64,000 bases of DNA from Gallionella sp. Lineage in GTDB: Bacteria; Pseudomonadota; Gammaproteobacteria; Burkholderiales; Gallionellaceae. The stretch is taken from contig JAQTTY010000006.1 in NCBI GenBank assembly GCA_028710525.1, positions 62,001 to 126,000 on the forward strand, written 5' to 3'. Positions 17,971 to 26,452 of the stretch are shown piece by piece (position 1 is the first letter of the stretch; each line of letters starts with the position of its first letter). Both the position numbers and the translations under genes were made by a program. Under the pieces are notes generated by a model. That model was not told where the DNA came from. It did not search any database and saw nothing but the letters and a program-made list of their open reading frames with translations.

Positions 17971-20482
17971 CGTTGGCCAAAAGCTGGTGCTGCTGACGAC
18001 CTTGCTGATTGTGAGCATGGGGATATTGGCGTCATCGTATACGGCATGGCTGTCTTATCAACAAGACCGAGATGCGCTCAAAGCACAAGGTCTGAAGTTG
18101 GCTCAGCTATATCAGCGTACGCTGACCGATCCATTGCGCTTGGGCGATGAGTATCAAGTTTTCGAGTTGATTTCTGCGCCGTTTTTTCAGGCGACTCCTG
18201 CTGCCAATTCTCACCCTCAACAGCTTGAACACATCGTGCTGTTAGATGATGCTGGCAAGGTGTTAAGCAGCTCGCATCCGCAGATCATGCCATTGGGTTC
18301 AAACTATAAATTTGCTGTCGTGGGCGCAAATCTGAGTGCTGTTTTGCCGAGGGTTCCCCCTCATTTGCTGGAAACAGTAGTGGGGGATTTTTATGTGCTA
18401 GCTCCGCTAGGTGACAACGGGGTGAAATACGCCAACTTGGTGCTGCACTATGAGAAGGGTAGCTGGACGAGTGAGCTTGTTGCGCAAGCTTGGCAGTCTG
18501 TCATCGCTATTGTGCTGGTGAGTCTGTTCATGATTTTTCTGGCGCGACTAGTGGCACTTCGTATGGTCGCACCGCTCACGGAGATGACGAAATCGATGCG
18601 CGAATTTGCGTTGAATTGTGGTTTTAGAGTTAACCGCATCACTGGGGTAAACGATGAAATCACGCAACTTGGCGCGGTCTTCGCAGACCTAAAATCTAGG
18701 CTGGCCGAAATGATTGCTTCGTCAGCGCAACATGCGGAGTCGCAACGTGTCAATTTAGAACGCGCTCAGCGTAATGAAGAACAGCTCAAGCGCGCGCTGG
18801 AAGAGCTGCAATACCAAAAATTTGCGCTCGATGAACATGCGATTGTGATGATCACCGATGTGGAAGGCACCATAACCTATGTGAACGATCGTTTCTGCCG
18901 CATCAGTGGTTGCTCGCGCGAGGAATCGCTGGGGCATAACCCGCGCTTTTTGAATTCAGGACTGCATCCTAAAATTTTCTTCAAAGACTTGTATCGCACC
19001 ATCGCGCAGGGTGAGGTGTGGCACGGCGAGATACGCAATCGCAATAAATCTGGTGAGTATTATTGGTTGGATAACAGCATCGTGCCGTTCAACGGCTTTG
19101 ATGGAAAACCGTATCAATATGTGTCCATTAGCACCGACATCACCCAGCGCAAGAACTCCGAGAACGACATCGAAAAACTGGCGTTTTATGACCCGCTCAC
19201 CTCCTTGCCTAACCGTCGCCTGTTGATGGATAGATTGCAACATTCGCTCACCAGCAATAGCCGCAACGATAAGCATGGCGCAATCTTGTTTATAGACTTG
19301 GATAACTTCAAAACCCTCAACGACACCAAAGGACATGGTGTGGGCGACCTGTTGTTGATTGAAGTGGCGCAACGTCTGAAAAAATGTGTGCGCGAAGAAG
19401 ACACTGTGGCGCGCTTGGGCGGCGATGAGTTTGTGTTGCTGCTAGATAATTTGAGTAGCAAGCATGACGAAGCGGGCGCACATACTCAGTTGGTGGCGGA
19501 CAAGATATTGCAGCACTTGAACCAACCCTACGCGTTGCAAGACATTGAACATCATTGCTCGCCCAGCATCGGTGTGGTGTTGTTCTGCGACCATTCAGCA
19601 AATGCGGATGAGCTGCTACAACATGCCGACAGTGCGATGTATCAATCCAAAGCCGCAGGGCGCAATACCGTGCGTTTCTACGACGAGCGCACACAATCGG
19701 TGCTGTTGGCGCGTGCTGAGCTGGAGCATGAATTGCGCCATGCACTCGATCAGCAGCAGCTCACCTTGTATTACCAGGTACAGGTGAATGAGAGCTATCA
19801 GCCGATCGGTGCGGAGGTGTTACTGCGTTGGAATCATCCTGCGCTAGGGATGGTTTCGCCTGTGCAGTTCATTCCGCTGGCAGAAGAAACTGGGCTGATC
19901 GTTCCGATTGGTTATTGGGTGCTGCAACAAGCCTGCGCACAAATCAAGCAATGGGAAAGTGATACCCACAAATGCGCACTGGTGCTGGCGGTGAATGTCA
20001 GCGTACGTCAGTTCTATCAACCTGACTTCGTGCAACAGGTACAAAAACTGGTGGCTGAAAGCGGTATTTGTCCTGGTTGCCTCAAGCTGGAAATCACCGA
20101 AAGCATGTTGGTACGCGATGTGGAAACGATTATCGCCACCATGTTGGAACTCAAAGCAATTGGTTTGAAGTTCTCGATTGATGATTTTGGTACAGGCTAT
20201 TCGTCGCTTTCCAACATCAAACGCTTACCGCTGGATCAACTAAAAATTGACCAGTCCTTTGTGCGCGATATTTTGCACGACAATCACGACAAAGCAATTG
20301 TACGTACCGTCATCGCCATGGCGCAAAGCATGAACCTAAACATTATTGCCGAAGGGGTGGAAACCGAAGCCCAACGCAGCTTGCTGGCACGCAAAGGTTG
20401 CACCAACTACCAAGGCTATTTGTTCAGCAAGCCAGTGCCCTTAAACGAGTTTGAAGTGTTGCTGAGCAAGACGTGGCCTTAA
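17954..20482 (+). CDS. Membrane PAS-GGDEF-EAL c-di-GMP signalling protein
   Basis: An 842-residue receptor: membrane helix at ~10-30, periplasmic region, second helix at ~180-200, HAMP, coiled coil, PAS at ~285-400, GGDEF domain with intact GGDEF at ~488 and an RxxD inhibitory site five residues before it (REEDTVARL), then an EAL domain. The EAL signature reads EVLLRW rather than EALLRW, with downstream DDFGTGYSSL intact, so both synthesis and hydrolysis of c-di-GMP may be possible. The ATG at 17954 is chosen because it starts the first helix; a longer frame would overlap the binding-protein gene by ~100 bases. Confidence 0.9.
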   Translation: MLERTSVGQKLVLLTTLLIVSMGILASSYTAWLSYQQDRDALKAQGLKLAQLYQRTLTDPLRLGDEYQVFELISAPFFQATPAANSHPQQLEHIVLLDDAGKVLSSSHPQIMPLGSNYKFAVVGANLSAVLPRVPPHLLETVVGDFYVLAPLGDNGVKYANLVLHYEKGSWTSELVAQAWQSVIAIVLVSLFMIFLARLVALRMVAPLTEMTKSMREFALNCGFRVNRITGVNDEITQLGAVFADLKSRLAEMIASSAQHAESQRVNLERAQRNEEQLKRALEELQYQKFALDEHAIVMITDVEGTITYVNDRFCRISGCSREESLGHNPRFLNSGLHPKIFFKDLYRTIAQGEVWHGEIRNRNKSGEYYWLDNSIVPFNGFDGKPYQYVSISTDITQRKNSENDIEKLAFYDPLTSLPNRRLLMDRLQHSLTSNSRNDKHGAILFIDLDNFKTLNDTKGHGVGDLLLIEVAQRLKKCVREEDTVARLGGDEFVLLLDNLSSKHDEAGAHTQLVADKILQHLNQPYALQDIEHHCSPSIGVVLFCDHSANADELLQHADSAMYQSKAAGRNTVRFYDERTQSVLLARAELEHELRHALDQQQLTLYYQVQVNESYQPIGAEVLLRWNHPALGMVSPVQFIPLAEETGLIVPIGYWVLQQACAQIKQWESDTHKCALVLAVNVSVRQFYQPDFVQQVQKLVAESGICPGCLKLEITESMLVRDVETIIATMLELKAIGLKFSIDDFGTGYSSLSNIKRLPLDQLKIDQSFVRDILHDNHDKAIVRTVIAMAQSMNLNIIAEGVETEAQRSLLARKGCTNYQGYLFSKPVPLNEFEVLLSKTWP

Positions 20483-21259
20483 CCTTATAACTTTGTTTTG
20501 TACGGCCGGTTTACCAGCACAGCGGATGTATGTGAGAGGGATGTTGACCGTCCGCTCAGGCCGAGAACCGGGCCATCATGGCGATTCTCCTGACGGGCAG
20601 CAATGTCTCGTTTGCGTGAATTGGCCAACGTCGGGTTCGCGGCAACGAATTCGCGTAGGTCTATGACGGCTTCGGGTTAAGAGTACACAGTCGCGTTTTG
20701 AGAAAGCCGCCATTCAGGATTATCTCAGGAGCCTATGACCGGTGACCATTACATACTCGCCACTGGCCAAGACAAGTCCAGTGGCGGCTCAGGGGTTAGC
20801 TTGAGACGCTCATACCTATAAAAATCTTCTCAAACCTATGACTGCACCGATGACCTGCCAGATACCATCCGACTGGAGTTCGGCCATAGAATCACTGGCG
20901 ATACTCTGAAATGTCTGGTTGTAAGCTGAATGGATGTCCGCTTCACTCCCAACAGCCGTTGTTCAAAACAGCAAGTTCAAGGATTACCCACTAGCGATTG
21001 TAAGCCGAACGAAATTCACACAATACTTGAGCGTAGCCCAGAAAAAATTGTTATTAAGATACAATACCCGAGCCTCAACAAATTTTCCAGAACTCAGCCA
21101 AACATTTTTTCAAGAAGCTAAACCAGTCCATCATCTAACTAGATCACCAGCCACAGATACGCATCGAGCGGATACCGATATGTAATATAAATGCTATTTC
21201 AGTGCGAAATATTGAATGATCTAGTTACATTCGACGGGCTTGAACAATGATCCTTCAGT
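20483..21259. other. Intergenic region between two convergent signalling operons
   Basis: About 780 bases without a credible gene. It contains the first copy of the ~120-bp dispersed repeat (20674-20793) preceded by another GC-rich, repeat-like block (20540-20660). The rest (20880-21240) is A/T-rich. No clear terminator with T-tract was found for either operon. Confidence 0.6.
20674..20793 (+). repeat. Dispersed ~120-bp intergenic repeat, copy 1
   Basis: It aligns base by base with 24651-24769. Shared words include GGGTTAAGAGTA, GTTTTGAGAA, CTATGACCGGT and GGCGGCTCAGG, in the same order and orientation. This copy ends with a perfect 9-bp inverted repeat, CGCCACTGG/CCAGTGGCG (20758-20786). 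It lies outside coding sequence, and no transposase is near. Confidence 0.75.
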
Positions 21260-23368
21260 TCAACTAGCCAAGCCCCCATCCAACTCACAGAAGCGGATCG
21301 TGTTACGTCCCGAAACTTTGGCTTCATACATCGCATCATCAGCGCATTTCAAGATTGTGTCTTGCTTGGCTTCAGCGCCATTGAATACAACAATGCCGAT
21401 ACTGGCTGTACAGTGATGCGTCACGATGGTATCGGCCCCATATTCATTCACCGCCTTCAGAACATAGGGTTCTGCCAACTTGGCGAGGATCTTCTCGGTG
21501 ACGATTCGCGCGAGTGATGTAGCGGCAACTTTGTCTTCTCCCAGTTCACTTAGCATCACCACGAACTCATCCCCACCAAATCGGGCAACAGTATCCATTT
21601 CCCGTACACAGGTTTTTAATCGATTCGCCACTTCGATTAGCAGTGAATCCCCAACCGCATGCCCATGAGAGTCATTGAGTGGTTTGAAGTTGTCCAGATC
21701 AAGGAACATCAATGCGCCATAAGTACCACTTCGTTTGCTGACCGCTATTGTTTGGCTCAACCTATCATTCAGTAGGCGACGATTGGGTAGCTTGGTGAGC
21801 ACATCATAGAAAGCCAAAAGACGGATCTGCTCTTCGTGGCGCTTACGTTCGGTGACGTCACTGAAAAATGCCGCCATGCGATTCTTTCCTGTTTGAAACG
21901 CATGCACCTCGAAGACACTTTTGATCCTATCTCCATCATAAGAAAATTGGTCTGTTTCAAAACGAACCCCAGTGGAAGCAACACGCCGGTAGGCGTCAGG
22001 TATTTGTGAATCTATCAGGGGCGGAAAAGCCTCCTCGATTGTTTTGCCGACGAACTGGTGATGATCTATTCCGAGGATATTCGCAGCGGCATTATTCGCA
22101 CCCACAAAGATCAGGCGCTGGTCTGGCATCAACTCATAAAGATGTGCACCGAACGGAGAGTTTTCGACGATGTCACGCATCTTTGATTCGCTTTCTCGCA
22201 ACGCCTGTTCTGCTCGTATGCGTTCGGTGATGTCGATGAATGTCGCTATCGCACCGACCACCACTCCCTCTTTTACGATCGGATGAGACCAATATTCAAC
22301 AGGGACTTGCGTACCATCTTTGCGCCAGAACACCTCATCCGCCACATTGATCTCTTCCTGCTTCTCATAGGCGCGATACATCTTGCATTCACTTGCCGGA
22401 TACATACTGCCGTCCGCGCGATGGTGGTGTATCAATTCATGGATATGTTTGCCGATGACCTCGTCACGATCCTGATAACCCAATATGTGCAAGAACGCCT
22501 GATTCACGAAGATACAATTGCCATCGGTATCGTCTTCATACATGCCTTCCGCCATAGTGTTGAGTAGGCTCTGAAAACCTTCTCTCGACTCTCTTAACGC
22601 ATCCGAGGTGACGAGCAATTCGCTCTTTTGTCGGGACAGCGTGTCCAACATCTCGTTAAGGTAGCGTGACAACACGCCGACTTCATCGTTGGCGATGACC
22701 TGAACCCGCGCCCCCTCGTTACCGCGCGCGACTTCTGTCGCGACATGCATCAAACGATTCAATCCATTGGTGAGTTTCCTCGACAACAGGAGCGAAACGG
22801 CGACGACCAACAGCACTGCACTGATGGTGAAGTTCCGCCACACGGCTTTGATCGTCTCAATATTGGCGTTCGCAGAATCCCGGCTCATTTCCACACGCCA
22901 CCACCCGACGTGCTGTTGCCCTGCCATCAGCGGATGGGCCATTGCGATGAAGTTCTTCTGGTCCGCGAGAACGACCTCTTCGTTCGACTTGGACGCAAAC
23001 AGATCAAGACTGATCTTGTCGCTCATGAAAAGACCAATCTCATCAGGCTTGGTCGATGCGAGGACTTGACCATGTGGATCGACAAAATAGGCGCGCTGCA
23101 TATCTTGTGCCGCATTGAATCCCAGCAACACTTCCTGCAATCCGGCCAGATCGCCCGCCAGCACCCAAGATTTTGTACTCACAGATATCTCATGGGAGAT
23201 GGCCAAAGCGCGCTCATTCGTTACCCGGTAGATGAAATCTCGCTGCTGGTCCACTTGCCAGTATCCGAAGCTCAACATCAGTAGCAGAGCCGATGATCCG
23301 AACCAGACCATCATCTGACGCCGGGTCGACCCTCTCAATATTGTGTCGCTGAACTTATCGAAGCTCAT
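21260..23368 (-). CDS. Membrane PAS-PAS-GGDEF diguanylate cyclase
   Basis: A 702-residue receptor: first membrane helix at ~20-40, periplasmic sensor domain to ~165, second helix at ~170-195, HAMP, PAS at ~260-385, second PAS at ~390-510, and a C-terminal GGDEF domain with intact GGDEF near residue 597 and the RxxD product-inhibition site (REMDTVARF) five residues before it. No EAL domain. It should make c-di-GMP and be feedback-inhibited. A GTG at 23377 overlaps the upstream stop codon; the ATG at 23368 is preferred. It follows a PhnD-like lipoprotein gene and faces a similar module at 17.1-20.5 kb. Confidence 0.92.
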   Translation of the reverse strand: MSFDKFSDTILRGSTRRQMMVWFGSSALLLMLSFGYWQVDQQRDFIYRVTNERALAISHEISVSTKSWVLAGDLAGLQEVLLGFNAAQDMQRAYFVDPHGQVLASTKPDEIGLFMSDKISLDLFASKSNEEVVLADQKNFIAMAHPLMAGQQHVGWWRVEMSRDSANANIETIKAVWRNFTISAVLLVVAVSLLLSRKLTNGLNRLMHVATEVARGNEGARVQVIANDEVGVLSRYLNEMLDTLSRQKSELLVTSDALRESREGFQSLLNTMAEGMYEDDTDGNCIFVNQAFLHILGYQDRDEVIGKHIHELIHHHRADGSMYPASECKMYRAYEKQEEINVADEVFWRKDGTQVPVEYWSHPIVKEGVVVGAIATFIDITERIRAEQALRESESKMRDIVENSPFGAHLYELMPDQRLIFVGANNAAANILGIDHHQFVGKTIEEAFPPLIDSQIPDAYRRVASTGVRFETDQFSYDGDRIKSVFEVHAFQTGKNRMAAFFSDVTERKRHEEQIRLLAFYDVLTKLPNRRLLNDRLSQTIAVSKRSGTYGALMFLDLDNFKPLNDSHGHAVGDSLLIEVANRLKTCVREMDTVARFGGDEFVVMLSELGEDKVAATSLARIVTEKILAKLAEPYVLKAVNEYGADTIVTHHCTASIGIVVFNGAEAKQDTILKCADDAMYEAKVSGRNTIRFCELDGGLAS

Positions 23369-23373
23369 ATATA

Positions 23374-24279
23374 TCACCGCTCGATCGGGCGAACGACCTT
23401 GGAGAACCTCTCCAGATAATCTTCGACCGGTTTGTATGTCGCGTTGTTGGCTTTCTCGAATCTGGAGATAGGTAGCCGTTCCAACATCTTTCTGCCATCT
23501 TCGCTATTGTTTAGTTGGAACAAGGTAGAGGAGACCTTCTGCAACATGTCTGCAGGAACATCCTTGCGCACAACCCAGCCATTGTTGAGCAAGGGCTCTG
23601 TTTGCCATTTGACTTCCAGTTGCGATGCTTTATCCGGATGTTCCCTGACGAAAGCTTTCCACGGCACTGGCCATGTCGCTCCTGCTGACACTTGGCCAAG
23701 ATAGACGTTCATGATGGATGACTCTTGAGAGCCAACATACACATTCTCGATATCACGATTCACATCAAGCCCGTGCGTATGCAGGTAATACTGCGGCATC
23801 ATGGTGGCCGCCAAGGCAGTGATGGAGGGATAAGATACCTTCTTGCCTTTGAGATCCGCGACAGAACGTATCCTTGAATCTTTACGCACGAGGATGATGC
23901 CCCTAAATTCGGCGTCGTCCCCCATCTTTCCAAATACGACATACCCCTTTTTCAGCGACCTGACAGTTTGATAGGGGTTCGGCATCGCAAAATCAAAATA
24001 GCCACTGTAGAGTTTCTTATCGAACTCCTCATAATTACGAGAAGCCTCTAGATGGAAATGCACATTGGGAATCTTGGCATTGAGGTGATCCACAATAGGA
24101 CCATACACTTCGAACAACTTCTGTGGATTGTGCAAGGGATGGATTCCTACGATGTATTCCAAGGAAGTCGAGCTTGGTGCCTTGCTAAAAGTCGGCTGAT
24201 ACGTGGATTCATCTTGCTTGTCGCAAGAGACGGTCAACAATATGACAATCAATAGCCCCAAGCGCTTCCAATATATCAT
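23374..24279 (-). CDS. PhnD-like substrate-binding lipoprotein, partner of a diguanylate cyclase
   Basis: A 301-residue protein with a lipoprotein-type signal (hydrophobic run ending LTVSC, residue 19). The PhnD-family core follows: YIVGIHPLHNPQKLFEVYGP, FDFAMPNPYQTVRSL, RGIILVRKDSRIRSVADLKGKKVSYP. No transporter subunits are adjacent. The downstream cyclase gene begins at its stop codon, so the protein probably presents a ligand, perhaps an oxyanion or organophosphonate, to the cyclase's periplasmic domain. It is only distantly similar to the paralogue at 17080. Confidence 0.82.
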   Translation of the reverse strand: MIYWKRLGLLIVILLTVSCDKQDESTYQPTFSKAPSSTSLEYIVGIHPLHNPQKLFEVYGPIVDHLNAKIPNVHFHLEASRNYEEFDKKLYSGYFDFAMPNPYQTVRSLKKGYVVFGKMGDDAEFRGIILVRKDSRIRSVADLKGKKVSYPSITALAATMMPQYYLHTHGLDVNRDIENVYVGSQESSIMNVYLGQVSAGATWPVPWKAFVREHPDKASQLEVKWQTEPLLNNGWVVRKDVPADMLQKVSSTLFQLNNSEDGRKMLERLPISRFEKANNATYKPVEDYLERFSKVVRPIER

Positions 24280-24853
24280 TTTAATTTTCTGACTCCTCGT
24301 TTTGATGCTACTCCGTTCTCGATGCGTGCGAAAGGGACGGGCAGTTATGCGTATAGATGAGGTGATTACTCAGTCTTGAATAGTCATTATTTGGAGGATG
24401 AAAAAACACTCACAACTCATGCGTTCGGTTATCGGCATGAATCAGATATTCTTGAGCTTTCGTGAACAGTAAATTACCTGTGATGGGAGACGCGTAAGGT
24501 ATGTGACTGCTGCCGGATCGACCCGATGGCCAGATTCAAATTGAACTTTGTTGCATCGCCTCGACTAAGCACACTCGCAGAGTGAACTAAAGGAGCTAGG
24601 TTGAATTATTGTCAAGTGTCTGATAGCGTGAATCTAAATATGGCTCTTATGGGTTAAGAGTATGTAGTCGAGTTTTGAGAATGCTGCCACTCAGGATGAT
24701 TCCGGTGCCTATGACCGGTAACCACTCCATACGCGCCACTGACCTCGCGAATGCCACTGGCGGCTCAGGCCGAATACCCGTCAGATTTTTATGAATTGTT
24801 TTCCCTAAAAAGTTTGACTCACTCACCTTCTAAATAAGAGATGCGCTACAAAC
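24280..24853. other. Intergenic region holding repeat copy 2
   Basis: About 570 bases, no credible gene. It probably holds the promoter of the PhnD-like/cyclase operon near 24290-24400, but no convincing -35/-10 pair was identified. The second dispersed repeat lies at 24651-24769. Confidence 0.6.
24651..24769 (+). repeat. Dispersed ~120-bp intergenic repeat, copy 2
   Basis: Same order and orientation as 20674-20793, roughly 70-75% identical by eye. Here the terminal 9-bp inverted repeat is degraded. The two copies bracket the PhnD-like/diguanylate cyclase gene pair. Confidence 0.75.
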
Positions 24854-25477
24854 TCATGCTGCCGATAACATCCTGACAAAAGCTTCCACAGGCTGCACAC
24901 CGGAGATTGCGGTCTTGCCATCGAACACAAAAAACGGCACGCCCGAGATACCTAATTCCGCTGCACGCGACTCATCGGCTCTTACCTCAGCGGTAAACTC
25001 ATCACTCACCAACAACGCAAGTGCTTGCTCCTCAGCGATGCCAAACTGGGGCGCGAGCTTTGCCAAGGCGGCGCGATCTCCCACTGGCAATGCCTCAGAA
25101 AAATACGCGTTCATTATAGCTTCCATGGCGGCATCTCCTTTTTGCTGCGTGGCCGCGTAGTGCAGCAAACGGTGAGCATCGAAGGTGTTGCCGGGGCGGG
25201 CATCGCTTAAGCGATATTTCAGTCCGACTTCCAGTGCAACATTCGATACGCGCTCATTCATCTCTGCCGCCTGCTGCGCGCTGACACCATATTTGCGCGA
25301 TAACAACTCGATCAAGGTGCCGGGATGTTGTTGCGGTGCTTTCGGATCGAGCTCGAAGCTGCGCCAAATGATGTTGATGTCGTCACGCATCCCTGATTGT
25401 GCCAGCGCTTGCTCGAAACGACGTTTGCCGATGTAGCACCAAGGGCAAATCACATCTGACCAAATCTCGATTTGCAT
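24854..25477 (-). CDS. DsbA-family oxidoreductase, FrnE-like
   Basis: A 207-residue cytoplasmic thioredoxin-fold protein with the CPWC active site at its N-terminus (SDVICPWCYIGKRRFE) and the family's C-terminal GISGVPFFVFDGK with cis-proline. FrnE/2-hydroxychromene-isomerase-like members act in disulfide exchange and oxidative stress. No signal peptide. The second ATG (25477) has ideal spacing from AAGGAGG; the first (25483) touches it. It lies 11 bases from a GST gene on the same strand, so both probably form a redox or detoxification operon. Confidence 0.92.
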   Translation of the reverse strand: MQIEIWSDVICPWCYIGKRRFEQALAQSGMRDDINIIWRSFELDPKAPQQHPGTLIELLSRKYGVSAQQAAEMNERVSNVALEVGLKYRLSDARPGNTFDAHRLLHYAATQQKGDAAMEAIMNAYFSEALPVGDRAALAKLAPQFGIAEEQALALLVSDEFTAEVRADESRAAELGISGVPFFVFDGKTAISGVQPVEAFVRMLSAA

Positions 25478-25488
25478 CTTCATCCTCC

Positions 25489-26097
25489 TTAAGAGATCAG
25501 CCCTTCAGCTTTCATCGCAGCCAGCACGGCCGGACGCGTCGCGATGTTCGCGAGGTAGTCTTTAATCTTGGGATAAGTAGAGAGATCGAAACCGACCATC
25601 GCGCTCCAACTCAACACCACGAACAGATACGCATCGGCCACCGTGAAACTGGCGCCCATCAGATACGGTTGCTCCGCTAAGCGCATCTCCACGATGGGCA
25701 GACGCTTGTTCAACATATTCCGCGCGTTGGTTTTTATATCTTCGGATGCGGCCTTGTTGAACAAGGGACTGTAGGATTTGTGTATCTCAGCGGCGATGTA
25801 GTTCAGCCATTCCTGCAAACGATAGCGCTCCATGCTCCCCTGCTTGGGGGCTAGGCCCGACACAGGATTCTGGTCGGCAATATATTGCAAGATCACCGCG
25901 CCCTCGGTGAGGACCGTACCATCATCTAGCTGTATGGTCGGCACATAACCTTTGGGATTGATGCGCATGAAGTTTTCGCCACTGGCGGTGGTCTTAGTGG
26001 GGACGTTGAGCTTGTCAAGCTCAAATGGCAAGCCTGATTCGTGCAGCGCGATGTGTGATGCCAATGAGCAAGCACCGGGGGAGTAATGCAGTTTCAT
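25489..26097 (-). CDS. Glutathione S-transferase
   Basis: A 202-residue cytosolic GST: N-terminal thioredoxin-like domain starting MKLHYSPGACSLASHIALHE, with the Ser/Cys region that activates glutathione in beta-class enzymes, the cis-proline region GYVPTIQLDDG, then an all-helical C-terminal domain. It matches the bacterial beta-class GstA family. The start at 26097 has AAGGAAATCAG just upstream; the frame extends to 26133 without support. It conjugates glutathione to electrophiles; the substrate is not predictable. Confidence 0.92.
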   Translation of the reverse strand: MKLHYSPGACSLASHIALHESGLPFELDKLNVPTKTTASGENFMRINPKGYVPTIQLDDGTVLTEGAVILQYIADQNPVSGLAPKQGSMERYRLQEWLNYIAAEIHKSYSPLFNKAASEDIKTNARNMLNKRLPIVEMRLAEQPYLMGASFTVADAYLFVVLSWSAMVGFDLSTYPKIKDYLANIATRPAVLAAMKAEGLIS

Positions 26098-26452
26098 CTG
26101 ATTTCCTTTCAAGTAAGGGCCAACAACTTTCATTTGCGACGGCGTCCATTTTGCTACTTTCTATGCTTTTAGTTAGCACTCAATCGAGACCTATAGACTC
26201 AAGCTATTTACATCTCATTATTGAACGGTGTATAAGCCCTCAACAATTTAAGGTTAATTTCTAAAGCGGAGTTATGCCACTGAAAAAACTCTCGTATTCT
26301 TAACCTCGGCAACTGGTTAAAAAATAGCAGGCTGGAACTATGGCCAGCTAAGAATAGCCTAAGCAGCTATTTATGTAGTCAGGTAAAACCGAAAATCTTA
26401 CTCACACCATTTTTTACAGTTGCCTAATTACCTAGTCGGAGGACTTGAGCAT
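26098..26452. other. Intergenic region between divergent GST and hybrid kinase genes
   Basis: About 355 A/T-rich bases that must contain the divergent promoters. No operator palindrome or clear -35/-10 pair stood out. A good Shine-Dalgarno (CGGAGGAC) sits just before the kinase ATG at 26453. Confidence 0.5.

Noticed and set aside
20930..21185. Two overlapping short frames between the convergent signalling operons
   Set aside because: No ribosome sites and no protein-like pattern; the region is A/T-rich intergenic DNA.
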